A stretch of DNA of 64,000 nt from Prorocentrum cordatum (GCA_963575745.1 CAUYUJ010021660.1:283650-347649), one strand, 5' to 3'; counted from the stretch's first letter, positions 33,065-44,637 are shown. Notes: generated from the letters alone by a model not told the origin. Numbers and translations: made by a program.

Positions 33065-33261
33065 TACGCGCGCGGTTGGTGCTAATGCGGTTGCGCCTGG
33101 CCCATCGCTCGCTCGCTCACTCTCGACTGGCCCCTCGGTCGCTCTCTCGCAGGCTGCGGGTCCGCGGCCGCTTCTCTGTCTAGCACGGGGGGTCAGTGGG
33201 CCCGTGTGCGCAACAGGCGCGCTGGGGCGGCGCTCGACCTCAGCCCTTGGGTCCGTGGTAG

Positions 33262-34690
33262 TGGGCATGGCGCCCATGTGATTCGGCCTTCGCCCTGGCG
33301 CGCCAGCCGCCAGTGTCGTTTGACTCGGCGGGCTGGCGCGTTTGCTGGAGGCGTGCGGCCGCGGCCTCGCCCAACGCTGATTGGGTGCCGTCCTCCTCCC
33401 CAGGGGTGGCATCGCGGTCGAACGTCGCTGCGAAGGGGACTTATGGGGCGGCAATAACTTGCCATTGCAAGTCATAAGTCAAAAGTCGACGCCCCCAGGC
33501 GGGAGTGCCCCGCCGTCGGCGCCCCGCGCGATGGCGGGCGGCTGCGTCGCCGCCCGCCGCGGGCCGCCGCTCCGTAAGGTGGGCCAGGCTCCCGCGCGGG
33601 CATGCTGGCGCGCCGCGCGGCCGTGCGTCGGTGCCCTTCCCCCCTCTGCCCATCCGCGCACGGTCGACATTTTTTTGTTTTCCTGCCGCCTCGCCGCGGG
33701 GCTGGATATCAAGTGCCCAGCCATGTCTGCAGCGCCCCACCTGCCTAGCGCGCGCTCTGAGGTGGGGCGTCTGGCCAGGGCGTTATCCCCTGCCTGCCAG
33801 AGCGCCGTTTTGGGCCACGCCTGGGGCGACGCGCGGCGCGTCCGTTCGCCAGAGCGCGTCGGGCGCCACCGCGGCCGCCGCTCGTTTTCTCCCACCCACC
33901 ACCCTCGAGGGGGGGCATGGCACCCATGCGCTTCAGCCTTCGCCCTGGCGCGCCAGCCGCCAGCGTCGTTCGACGCGGCGGGCTGGCGCATCAGCTGGAG
34001 GCGCGCGGCCGCGGCCTCGCCCGACGCTGGTTGGGTGCCGCCCTCCTCTCTAGGGCGGCATCGCGGTCGAGCGTCGCCGCGCGCGAAGGAGACTTACTGG
34101 GCGGTGATAACTTGTTATTGCAAGTCATAAGTCGACGCCCCCAGGCGGGCGTGCCCCGCGCGATGGCGGGCGGCTGCGTGACCGCCCGCCGCGGGCCGCC
34201 GCTCCGTCGGGTGGGCCAGGCTCCCGCGCGGGCATGCTGGTTTGTCCCTTTGCGCGCGGTCGACATGTCTCCTTTCTGCCGCTTGGCCGCGGGGCGGGAC
34301 ATCAAGTGCCCGGCCGTGTCTTCGGCGCCCCACCTGCCGAGCGCACGCTCTGAGGTGGAGGGGCCAGGGTGTTGCCCTCTGCCTGCCAGAGCGCCGCTGC
34401 GGGCCACGCCTGGGGCGACGCGCGGCGCGTCCGTTCGCCGGAGCGCGCCGGGCGCGACCGCGGTCGCTGCGCGTTTTCTCCCACCCACCACCCTCGATGG
34501 GGGGGCATGGCACCCGTGTGCATCGGCCTTCGCCCTGGCGCGCCAGCCGCCAGTGTCGTTTGACGCGGCGGGCCGGCGTGTCAGCTGGAGGCGCGCGGCC
34601 GCGGCCTCGCCCAACGCCGATTGGGTGCCGCCCTCCCCCCTAGGATGGCATCGCGGTCGAACGTCGCCGCGAAGGAGACTGATGGACAGG
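33262..34690 (+). repeat. Modules B1-A2-B2-A3-B3
   Basis: B units contain 'ttcgccctggcgcgccagcc', 'gcggccgcggcctcgccc' and an end 'attgcaagtcataagtcgac'. The A-B period is about 653 bp for A2-B2 and about 550 bp for A3-B3, which has internal deletions and is cut short at about 34690. Confidence 0.75.
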
Positions 34691-35199
34691 TCAAGGCCGC
34701 GACAACCTCGCCAGCCCCGTTGGTCTCCACTGCGGCCCACCCCGCTGCGAGGCGGGCCTTGCTCCATGGTTCTGAACGCGAGTCGCCCGTGACTGCCTTC
34801 CCGGCAAACGTAGTCTCGGTCGAGGCCGCGGGGCCCGCGGACCAGAACGTGACCGACTTGAGGCTGAGTCCCCCGGGGGCGCCACCGTCAAAGTCAGGTT
34901 CGACATGGAGGCCAGCTGAAAGCGGACAATTGTTTGGGTGGGAGAGTCGTTGTATCTCTTCGTTCGTGAGGCTGTTGGTCTTATGGGCCTCAGTGAGCGG
35001 GCTTCTCAGTGGGCGGCGTGGGATATCATCTGATCCTGCGCCGCAGGTGCACCCTCCTCCCTCCATCTCGTAGCCTGCAGCGCGGAGGCCAGAACGGGCC
35101 CGAATGGCTCGGCGCAGGAAGGTGGGGGGGGGGGGGCGTGTTTTCACTGATCTTAGCGAGGGTGACGGACTGCAGGCGCTTCTGGGCGACGCTGACGTC
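34691..35199. other. Unassigned
   Basis: A plus-strand frame, 34621-35073, begins in module B3 and continues into mixed sequence without a motif I know. It may be a relic, but I cannot support a gene. A G-run lies at about 35124-35135. Confidence 0.35.
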
Positions 35200-38100
35200 C
35201 AAGGCAGCTCCTTCGAAACGAATTCAATTGGCGGCTGCTCCTAGAAATTCATCTTCCCAAGAACGCTGGAGGGGATCGTAGGAGGCGAGGGGGCGCACTT
35301 GTCAGAATAAAATGGTTTCCTTGGAATCTTGCAAGATGAACGGGGTCACGAAGGTCCACTGGATCCTCTGGAGGCCGAATGACGGCGCCGAGAGGACCTC
35401 TGCACTTGCTCCACCCTGTTGGCGGCTGGTCCAAGATGTCCCGGCCCATGGCTCGCAGCTCGGGGAGGGGGATGCTTGCGGCCGCTGCGCCTGTCGAGTT
35501 GGCTCCATAGTACAAGTGGGCTGACTGCTGGTCTCCAGCACGGGTCGCTCAGGATGCAAGGCGCCAACCTTCTCGCGTGGTTGGTGGCCCCTGGGCCAGC
35601 GATCTCCAGACAGCGACTGCGACTTGCGAAGTTCGACGTCGTCCGTCCCGACGACCTCCGACCCGTAGAAGTGGGCTTGGTGAAGCCCTGTGTTATACAA
35701 TTTCTTGGTGTCTCCCAGGGCCATTCTACTGCTGGCGATCCTGGCGGCCCTGGTCTGCAGTTTCGCGCGGCGGGCCCACAGGGTGGATGTGGCGATCCCT
35801 TTCCAACGAGCGAGTCCAGAGCGAAAGTCACCTCCGAGGTTCGGGGCGACATGGGTCTGTTCCTGGGGACCCGCGTACGCGCCGAAATCGATGTCTCGAG
35901 GCGCTCCTGGAATTCTCGAGTGGACAAGGACTGCTGATTTTTTCCTGCGACCCGGCATTGCAGGTCGTTCTTGATGGCCCGTAGAAGTTGGAAGCACGCG
36001 CCGAGCAGCACTGTCACACGGCGCATTTCGCACGCGTTGAAGGCTTGGAGCAAGATATCGGCAACGAAGAGGTTGAGATGCACCTTTGGGTGCGCTTGCG
36101 CTCGCTGCTGCATGGGGCTGCTTGCAACGCATTTGAACCAGGTAGGTGGCGAAACCGCACCCTGCTGGGATGCCTCTGGGGGTGCGCGATGTTGCTATGC
36201 ATGGTGTATCTGCATGCGTGATGCAAGTTCAGGACAAACACTAAGACCGCACTATTGACTCCACTGCTGGTGGCTCTCTCTCTTGTAAAGCTGCTCCGTT
36301 TATGTGCTCGCAATAGCTGGACGTGCCCCAGAAAAATGCACCCCGCGTGCACTGGTTCGGTTGGGTTGCGATATTCGGAACGAAGTGACTGCTGGCACGC
36401 TGGCTCGAGGGTGCTGCGGTCAGCCTGGTGCGCCTCGAAAGAGCAGGGGTTTGCTCTGTCCCATTTCGTGGCTTCTCTCTGTCTGACTTTGGCCCAGACG
36501 GCCTTCAGTTTCGGGATCAGGTCGGTGAGGGTTGCTTGGATTTTGGAAGGCATGGCCCCCAATTGCGCAACGCGCGTCAAGACGTCGGCGAAGACCTGGA
36601 GTTGCTCGTCGGAGAGCAGCGCGAGGTGCTCCGGGCGGACTCCATCCCATGTCTGGCAGGTCCTATGGCTGAAGGTCCTGACGGCGCTCCTGAGGGTCTC
36701 TGGGGTGATTTGTGGGAGTCTGACTGCTTCTGCGGGCTGGGCGGGCCATTTGGGGAGCGGAGTTTCTTGGGCCCCCCCAGGGGCCAGCCAGGCTTTCGGA
36801 TTCGTGGCTGAGGAGTTCTGTAGGCTGCCCTGTCCATTGGCCGTACTTGCTCTTGACCTCCCGCGGCTGCCAAGTGGTGGTATTTTTGGACCGTCGGCGG
36901 GCCCATCCGACCCCTTGGGCCATCTGCTCGTGGACCCAGTGCTTCCATGAAAACGTGGCTTGGAGTCTTTCCCGAGAGCGTTCCTGCGCAAGCAAGCTGG
37001 CGATTTCTCCTGGGAGCCCTCCAAAACAAAACAATGGGCGCGCTGGCTGACTGTCGCAAGGCCCTCGTGCTAGACGTCCAGCAATAGGGCGTCGAGGAGC
37101 TCGCAGAGTCTACTGAACAGGGACTGGAGCTCCATCGCTGTCTGGCACTCTAGTGGCGCGCCCTGCAAGGCTGACTGTACGTCTCGCAGGCCAGCAGGGA
37201 GGACAACTTGAACTGCGCGATGCACATCGGTCACCCTATTGTTGAGCCACCGAAGAGGCCGCGAGTGCGAGTGCCAACTGACACGATGCCTGGACTCTTC
37301 GGCTCTGGCGGTGACCCAGATGACCTTAGGGGGGCTTTCACCGATTCCCGCGGCTTCGGAGGGGGGTATCTGTCTGCGGGCCCATTGTGGCTTCCAGGTC
37401 CCAAATCAGGATGTCGAACGCTGCGACTACGGCGTTGAGCTGCTGCTGATGTTGGACCGCTGGGTCCTGCATGGTGTCCTTGAGCTGCTGCGCTGCTAAG
37501 GCTGAGCAGGTCCACTCGAGGGGCTCCCGGGCGGGGCCGACAGGGCGCCTGGCGGGGAGTTGCTTCTGGGGCTTGACTAGCATGGGGACCAAGGGGTGCT
37601 CGCCAATGCTGAACTGGGCGGCGACTGGGCGGTGAGGCGACAGCGGGTATGCCGTAAGGACTCCGACCTTATTGATGGAGTCCCCTCGGATTCGGCTGAC
37701 CACGAAGTAGCCCAACTTGGACCTACTTTTTTGGTGAAGTACGTGGGCCCCTTGGAGCTGACCAAGACAAAGTCTCCCTGTCCATCAGTCTAGTCTTGCT
37801 GACTGCGGAGGGCGGCATGTTGAAATCCGCCGCGGCGAAAACCGATATACCGTGATAGGGCCGCATCGATCCGATGGCCCCCGGCAGCTCGAGGTTCTGC
37901 TGGCGCAGGCCTGCTGAGTCTTCGAAGTAGAAAGAGAGCAGGACGAAGGGCGAGTGACTTGGGAGCTCGCGGATGATGGCTGACATCCTGCTGGGCGGGA
38001 TGTGAGGGGGGAGGTATGCTGGGCGCGTGCCGAAATTAAACCCCGCACACACTGGGATAGCTGTTCCAGCCGTGGGTCGGCTGGTGTCACTGGTGAGACT

Positions 38101-38300
38101 TGGGCGGCATGACAGCGTCTCTCTTTGACACCACTGCCTTGCGTGTATGGTGCGATCCCCACAGAGACGCGTCTTTTGGCAACATACAGCAATACCATTC
38201 CCTGATAATGACGAGGAGGCAACCCTTGTGACAGCATCCCAGCAGGTGCTATGGCTTGTGATGATGTCGGAGGAGGAGGTGTTACCCTGACGACCCTCCT
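35200..38300 (-). pseudogene. Decayed APE-type LINE (EEP endonuclease + RT)
   Basis: Read on the minus strand from 38300 down. An endonuclease/exonuclease/phosphatase region has 'FYFEDSAGLRQQNLELPG' (about 37930-37880) and 'ADFNMPPSAV' (about 37835-37805). Next come 'LSPHRPVAAQFSIGEHPLVP' (about 37640-37580), a linker, and an RT thumb/finger region with 'TWDGVRPEHLALLSDEQL' (about 36650-36590). The palm shows 'LNLFVADILLQAF' (about 36080-36040), where F(V/A)DD is expected, so one catalytic Asp is changed to Ala. The C-terminal part has 'APNLGGDFRSG' and 'HFYGSEVVGTDDVELR' (about 35855 and 35650). The pieces lie in all three minus frames with many stops. Motif wording fits LINE ORF2-like proteins that I recall from dinoflagellates. 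No 3' tail repeat is seen. Confidence 0.65.
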
Positions 38301-38761
38301 TTCCCCTCCCCTTTGACGGCCTCGGCGAGACCGCGTAGTTTCTTCGTGGCAGCGTCACCTGACCGAGGAATGGTGGGCTCCCTCTTGGCTCCCCCATGGC
38401 TCCCTCTTGTCGCCCTCTTAATTCTCTGTTGGCTCCTTTTTGGTTCCCCCTTGGTCCTTGTGCCGTCCCACAGCTCTAGTCAGAGCCAGACTCGGACCCC
38501 GCTCCCTGGTGCGTGCGATCCGCGCAGCGTCCTCACGCCTCAGCGCCGCCACCGCCTTTTTGAGCTGGGAATCCGCCATTCCCTCGGAAGATTACTAAGG
38601 AGGGGGATGAGAAGGAGGAGGAGGGAGGAAGCGGAGGGGGAGGAGGAGGAAGAACTCGCGACTCCAAAGTTTGCCTCTGCCCTCCTCCCTCACCTCATTG
38701 CTCCAGCGCGAAATGCATAGTGAGACACTTTCGGATGGACCTCAAGAGCTGCCCTCTCCAA
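38301..38761. other. Unassigned, with a short (GGA)n tract at 38600-38655
   Basis: 'ggctccctcttg' words repeat loosely at 38370-38450, followed by a GGA tract. No gene is seen. Confidence 0.4.
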
Positions 38762-39800
38762 ACTCCGATTCGTCTTCGTCTCCGTCTTCTCTCTCTCTCT
38801 CTCTCTTTTTTGTTTCTCTCTCTCTCTCTCTCTCTCCGTCCATCTGACTTTGTGTTTCCCTCTCTCTCTCTCTTTCTCTCCCTCTCTCTGCCTTTTGCCT
38901 CTGTCAGAATGGAACGCTGTGTTTTCCAGCTTCCCCAGCTCTACCAGTTTTCCCAGAGACTGCCCAATGAAAAACGATGTGCTCTTCAGCTTCTCCAGCT
39001 TTTCCCAGAGACTAGCCCGCTGAAGCACGCTGTGTGTTCTAGCTTTTCCAGCTTCTCTGGCTTTTCCCAGAGACTACCTCATTGACAATCGCTGAGTTTT
39101 CCAGCTTTTTCAGCTTTACCCAAAGACTACCCCAGTGAACAACTGTGTGTTTTCAGCTTTCCCAGCTGTTCCCAAACATTACCCAAGTGGAAAGCATTGT
39201 GTGCTTCCGCTTTTCCAACTCTTCCAGTTTTTCCCAGAGACTACCCTGGACCACCCTGGAGCGCTGGGAAAAGTTAGGTAATAGGAAACGCTAAACCACA
39301 CAGTTTTCATTGGGATAGTCTTTGGGAAGAGCTGGGAACGCCGGAACAGCTGGACATCACAGCGTTTTTCGCTGGTGCAGTCGTTGGGGAAAGCTGGAGA
39401 AGGTGGAACACACTGCGTTTTTCATCGGGAGAGTCTTCGGGGACAGCTGGAAAATCTGGAAAACAGCGTTTTTCACTGGGGTAGTCTTTTGGGGGAAAAG
39501 CTGGAACAGGTGGAAAACACAACGTTTTTCATTGTGGTAGTCTCTGGGAAAAGCTGGAGAAGCTGGGCAAGCTGGAAACCACAGCGTTTTTTTCCAGCGG
39601 GATAATCTCTTGGAGAAGCTGGAAAAGCTGGAAATCACAGCGTTCTTCATTGGGGTAGTCGCTGGGAAAAGCTGGTACAGCTGGAGAAGTTGGAAAACAC
39701 AGCTTTTCATCTTGAGAGAGGCAGAGAAGCACACAGTGAGAGGGACGGAACAAAAGAGAGAGAGAGAGAGAAGACGGAGACGAAAGCGAATCTGACCAAG
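38762..39800. repeat. 1-kb foldback minisatellite
   Basis: The left half (38915-39245) is an array of 40-45 bp units reading 'ttttcccagagactaccc' with 'aacgctgtgttttccagctt'. The right half (39300-39715) carries the same units in reverse complement. The outer ends also match: 'cgattcgtcttcgtctccgt' and (CT)n at 38765-38900 faces (GA)n and its complement at 39755-39795. The centre is near 39280. Open frames across it are artefacts. Confidence 0.8.
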
Positions 39801-39850
39801 ATGAGAAGGAGCATGTATGATCTTTGAGGGGGGGTCAACAATATCAATAT

Positions 39851-39886
<36 letters not shown>

Positions 39887-40299
39887 GGCTGTGCTGATAC
39901 AGCCCGCCTACCTTACCCATAGAAAACTAATATGCACCCGTGCGTGTGCCGTGCGCCCTGGCGAGTCTGCGCACGCGAGAGTCTCTTCGGCTGTCGCAGT
40001 TGCCTCTCCTCTCCTCGCCTTCCTCTCGCGGCAGCCACTGTAAGAAGAGTGGTAGTGTCCGTGGTGCAGCCTTGTAACATTCCTGCCGCTTTTCCTCCAC
40101 GGAGGGCTACTATATTCTTGTGGCGTATCGCGATGTTCCCCGTCATCCTTGTCCTTTTTCGGCCCCAACGCGGCCTAAACTACATGTTGCCGAATTCCCG
40201 GAAATTCGCCGCCAGCCATTTGGATGGTAGCGAGGAGGACGACGAAGACGAGTAGTTTGGAGGTGGAGGAGGGGTGCGCAGGCAGAGGATGTGGATGCG
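39801..40299. other. (TA)n tract at 39853-39885, then unassigned
   Basis: A perfect TA run of about 30 bp is followed by mixed sequence. A plus-strand frame of 107 codons (39932-40255) ends in an acidic DDEDE tail and has no known motif. Confidence 0.5.
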
Positions 40300-40621
40300 G
40301 ATAACGAGGAGGAGGAGGAGGAGGAGGAGGAGGAACACAAATGAGGAGGCAAGAGAAATCCTCACTCATCCGCTGATCCAGCATTCGCTGCATGTCCCGT
40401 TTCCTCCCTCTTTGCCTGTCCCGCCTCTTTGCTTCCCTTCTGCCCTATTGTAGTGGCCTTCGGCCAGTGCCGCCGATCCGGGTCGCTCGGGGTTATTCTC
40501 CAGACGCAGAAATTATGGGCGCACACTCAAACGCACACACACATTCACACCACTTAACCTGCGCCGCAGACATGCGCACACAGCATCACCCACACACACA
40601 TACTAGTTGGGAAACGCTCCT
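40300..40621. other. (GGA)n at 40302-40336, then unassigned
   Basis: A short GGA tract, then mixed sequence with CACACA words. No gene is seen. Confidence 0.5.
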
Positions 40622-40671
40622 GTAGTACTAGTAGTAGTATTAGTAGTAGTAGTAGTAGTAGTAGTAGTAGC

Positions 40672-40706
<35 letters not shown>

Positions 40707-40750
40707 TAGTAGTAGTAGTAGTGGTTGTGGTAGTAGTGGTAGTAGTAGTA
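40622..40750. repeat. (GTA)n microsatellite
   Basis: About 130 bp of AGT/GTA triplets with few interruptions. Confidence 0.9.
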
Positions 40751-40824
40751 GAGGCCTCGTTCCGCGGCTTCTCTCGACTTCCCGCGGTCTCTCTCAAGTT
40801 TCGAGCACGCGGTGAGTTTCACGA

Positions 40825-41065
40825 TATATGTGTGTGTATGTACGCGTGCATGCATGTATGCATGCATTGATCATGTGTGCCTGTGTGTAGGTACGTATGT
40901 ATGTATGTATGCTTGTGAGCGTATGTATGTATTTAGTTTGTATGTATGTTTGTATGTGTGTATGATAATATGTGTGTATGTGTGTGAATGTAAGTATGTA
41001 TGTCTGGAAGATTGTTTTTCTATGTATGCAAATGTGTTTAAATGTAGGTATGTATGCATGTGTGT
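40825..41065. repeat. (GTAT)n/(GTGT)n microsatellite
   Basis: About 240 bp of 'tgtatgtatg' and 'tgtgtgtatg' units, AT-richer than its surroundings. Confidence 0.85.
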
Positions 41066-41264
41066 ATGGATGTGCTTTTGAAGAGCGAGGATGTTTCAAA
41101 GAAGAGGCACTCGGTGACGCGATCGTTGAGGGATAGGAGTGAGGTCGCAGAGGAGGAGGAGGAGAATGAGGAAGAGGCGATAACTTGAAGGAAAACGATG
41201 AGACGGAGGACATCCTGCCGGTGGCGCCCAGGGCGGTGCCGCGGAAGAAACCGGGGGCCTGCCG
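41066..41264. other. Unassigned
   Basis: A short purine-rich stretch that also precedes the CTTGGG element at 14085. No gene is seen. Confidence 0.4.
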
Positions 41265-41810
41265 GAGGCAGTCTGGAGGCCTCTGGGGAGCTGTTTTGGG
41301 GCCTCTTGGAACCTCTTTTGGGCCTCTTGTGGGCTTCTTGGTGCCCCTTGGGGGTCTCTTGGGGCCTCCTGGGGGCCTCTTGGGGCGGAAAGCTCGGTTC
41401 TTTCGGTTCGTGGTCCCCCTCTTGGGCCCCTCTTGGGGCTCTCTGGGGGCCTTCTTGGGCTGTCCAGAGGCCCTCTTGGGCCGTCTTGGGGCCCTCTTGG
41501 GCCGTCTTGGGGCTCTCTTGGGCCGTGTTGGAAGCATCGTGGGCCGTCTTGGGACGGACTTGGGGGCCTCTTGGGCCGTCTTCGAGCGTCGGACGCCCGA
41601 AAAGGCAAGAACGCAAAAAACCCTGAGAAAACCAATGAAAATCAACGATTCTGGCCTCTTGGGGCCCTCTTGGGAGGCCTCTTGGAAGCTTCTTGGGGCG
41701 TCTTGGAGACACCTTGGGCCGTCTGGAGGCCATCTCGGGCGTCTTGGAGCGATTTTTCGGCGACTCGGGGCCCTCTTGGAACCCCTTGGGGGTCTCTTGG
41801 GCCCCCCCCC
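41265..41810 (+). repeat. CTTGGG minisatellite element, copy 5
   Basis: Arrays of 'gcctcttggggcctc' flank a spacer at about 41585-41660 with 'aaaaggcaagaacg'. It has the same layout as 14085-14735 and is followed by poly-C tracts (41803-41920), as that copy is. Confidence 0.75.
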
Positions 41811-42335
41811 TCCTCCAAAGCGCCGGAAAAAGCGGTGCATGGCGCCCCCCCCCCCCCTATCTTCCACTCCCCCGGAGCGGCCCCGGGGTTCGCCGGAAAC
41901 TCGCACCCCCCCCCCCCCCCCACCCCCCCTTCCCCGGCAGAGCCACCCCGGCGACCCCCCCAGAGGCTGAAGCTCAGCCTCGAGGCTGTAGCTGAGACTC
42001 CTTGAAACTCACACGCCGGATCGGCGGACTTCCTCCCCTCCCCTGTCCTCCCTCGTCCCCTCCCCGCGACCACGACGACGCCAACGACGACGCCGACGCC
42101 GACGTCCAGATTTCCGCGTCCGTGGCTTCTGGGATTGCATGCCTGCCATGGTAGCGCATGGGGATAAGAATCACAAGGATGAGCACGAGGTCGTCGGAGT
42201 TAACTTCTAGTTTTTATGTCATATACATATACATACGTATACATTTGTATGTATGTACAATGTATATATAATTATCGGTTGGGCGCTTCTGGCGCAGGGG
42301 GTTTCGGAAGCTTCAGAGAGAGAAGGACGAGGAGG

Positions 42336-42367
<32 letters not shown>

Positions 42368-43508
42368 GAGGAAGAGGTGGAAGAGCAGGAGGAAGAGGAG
42401 GAGGAGAAGCGCTCTTTCCCTCGTTTGTGTCGCCTACCGCCGCATGCCAGGAGGCTCAGTTCCACGTTTGAGCGCGGCGGGAATCAAAGCGTCAGCTGGG
42501 GGACCTGCAGAACTAAACGAGGAACAAAAGAGGAGGCAAGCATACAAGTGGAGAGGTCCACTCGGATTAGTTTGGTCGGCGCGGGCCTCAAACAGGTTCT
42601 GCTCATGCAGTGTGTTGTTGTTTCCTATCCAGGCCTCCCAAATTGGGCCAGAGTAGAGGGGATCCGAGGATCGCGTCGCATCGCCGATGCATCGGCGACG
42701 CGGAGCGATCTGAAGTCCGAGCTTCACCGTCCCAACGTTGCCGGCGCAGATCGGCGACGGGTCGGCGGTGCGGCGCGATCCTTCGCGACCCCACCTGCTC
42801 CAGTCTTCTCTGCGGGGGCCTCAATTCCGGGCCCATCCTCGGCCAGGGAGGCACCCATTCCGATGTTGGGCCCAGCATGGGCTTGGCCAGGGGCGGTGGA
42901 TATGCAGAAGCCTCGCCGCCCTCCTGGATGGGGGGAGGCAAGCTGTCCTTTGAGAAACGGATCCTCGACCCCGGGGGCGTTCCCCAGGAGCGATCCTTCG
43001 CCCTGAGTCGTTTTTGACGGTCCTGGTGCCCGTGGAGGGCCCAGGGGGGCTGCCAACTGCATAACAAGAAGTCCAGGACCCCTTCCTCCCAGGAGCCGTC
43101 TCCACAGGTCACCCTTGGGGGCGCGAAGATGATCACGCTTCGCGCGTCGCGATCGACGCCAGAGCGGCGGCCCTCCTCTCCAAGGGGACGGCGCGGGGGC
43201 GCGACGGGGCGCGATGCGCGAAGCAAGGCGACTTGGCTTCGTCAATGCCGAATCCTAAAGGGAAGGGGGGAGGGAGGGCACCTCGTCTGTTGATAATGGC
43301 CGCGCGCGGCCATGAGGCCGTGCGGTGTGAGGCGCGCGGGCGGAGCGCCCCCGCGGGCGTCGTGGCGATCGCTGCCAAGCAGTCTGCCGCGGACGGCCGC
43401 GGGCTCTAGGCGCTTCCCCTGAGGGCTTGACGACCCCCTGTCCGGCCGACTTGGGGGTGAGCCAGATTTGAACAGCAGAAGCCAAGATCTTTGACGGTGT
43501 GTTTTCCT
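41811..43508. other. Unassigned; CAG/GGA microsatellite at 42318-42412; palindrome 42681-42698
   Basis: Poly-C tracts are followed by mixed sequence. A CAG/GCA run and a GGA run lie at 42318-42412. An 18-bp palindrome at 42681 is related to 26982. Frames at 42377-43006 plus and 42603-43226 minus have no motif I recognise. Confidence 0.4.
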
Positions 43509-43829
43509 TCATCTCGGCCCTTGAGGGCCGCTTTCGGGCCCCCCGGTCATGGACAACGGACGCTGGACACTACTGATTTGGAAGGGGTCCGGACCACCTG
43601 GGGCCTCCGATAAAACTATCATATCGATGAATGTCTGGAAAGCGGCACAGACATACATTTCTTGATACCCATTATGATAGTTGTTAGTCAGCGCCAGACC
43701 CTCGAATTCCGCGCGACATTTAGAATGCTTACATTTATGCGTTGTGCCTTCCTTTATAGATACACCGGGGTACATCGACGTAGTTTGATGTAGCATCCGA
43801 TGAGGCGATGATGATCTAGAGATATCCAT
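43509..43829 (-). CDS. Possible small protein or exon, unknown
   Basis: A 106-codon minus-strand frame lies in a block (43600-43860) that is markedly less GC-rich than its neighbours and free of simple repeats. The middle reads like a real protein: 'HKCKHSKCRAEF' with a Cys/His cluster, then 'NNYHNGYQEMYVCAAFQTF'. I do not recognise it. It may be an exon of a larger gene or foreign sequence. A chance frame is possible. Confidence 0.3.
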   Translation of the reverse strand: MDISRSSSPHRMLHQTTSMYPGVSIKEGTTHKCKHSKCRAEFEGLALTNNYHNGYQEMYVCAAFQTFIDMIVLSEAPGGPDPFQISSVQRPLSMTGGPESGPQGPR

Positions 43830-44637
43830 ATATAACTCTGGAGATCGATCGTAGAAGATCCACCACCGCTAGTCGAGGGACAGAAGCAGTCATCAAGCCC
43901 CTAACGAGCCGCAGCCATTTTTATCTTAGCAGCAGGCAAAGGCCCCGGAATCGGTGCCGCGCACGAGGGGGTTCCTGAGGATCGAAATGGGCACAGGCGC
44001 GCGACGGAAGGTTTCCAAGCGTTTTTGGCCTCCAGGGGCCCTTGCCCAGTCCTGGGACCGTCAAACACCGACTCGGGATAAAAAGCTGGCTCTGGAGAAA
44101 GGGTCAGAGCTTCCGGGGACTCTCGTATTGAGACAATCAAAGCGTCGGAGTTTTTTGTTCGATCCCTGGGGCTAAGACGTATCCATATCCACCCCTTGGA
44201 GATTTGGCCTGAGCAGAAGTGCCTCCAGAGAGAACATCTCTCTTTCTCTATTCCTCTCTCTCTTTCTCTCTCTTTCTCTCTCTCTGTCCGCGCTTTCGGC
44301 TCGCAGCGCAGGCAGGGTGCCGTCCCGAATCAAGGTTGGAGCAGGCCGCCACCTGGCCCGGCCACACGCGCCGCGCCTGGGGCAATAGCAGCTTACTCGG
44401 AGCTCCGAGTGATCAGGGCAGGGCGTGGTCAGGGATACTAGCTGACCAATTCGTGCATCGCGTCGGTGTACCAGTTGTTGTTCACGGATGGCGTGTTCTC
44501 CTTGTTTTCCCGCTGTTTTCTGGCACAGGAGTTATTGCGGGTTCCCTTGGATGGCGCATGGTTTCGCCAAGCAGGGCCATACCTTGGGCCGATTCTAAAG
44601 CTAGTTATTGGCCAACGTGCCCGGCGGGCCAAAACCG
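43830..44637. other. Unassigned; (CT)n at 44240-44285
   Basis: No gene is seen. The phrase 'gccgcagccatttttat' at about 43911 is weakly like the dinoflagellate spliced leader but diverges after about 13 bases. A short CT tract follows at 44240-44285. Confidence 0.4.

Larger units (their letters stand above)
27962..34690 (+). mobile_element. Decayed tyrosine-recombinase (DIRS/Ngaro-like) retrotransposon
   Basis: The internal region (about 28360-33260) carries RT, RNase H and tyrosine recombinase remnants in that order. The flanks are copies of two modules, A ('cccccaggcgggagtg...') and B ('gggcatggcacc...cataagtcgacg'). A1 is at 27962-28357, and on the right come B1 33262-33485, A2 33486-33893, B2 33914-34138, A3 34139-34480 and B3 34500-34690. 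A1-internal-B1-A2-B2 is the split direct repeat order known for Ngaro/PAT-type YR retrotransposons. The extra A3-B3 suggests later tandem gain. All three enzymes are disrupted, so the copy should be inactive. Confidence 0.65.

Noticed and set aside
43911-43935. Spliced-leader-like word 'ccgcagccatttt'
   Set aside because: It matches the dinoflagellate spliced leader for only about 13 bases, with a mismatch, and then diverges. A shorter match near 60048 is weaker still.
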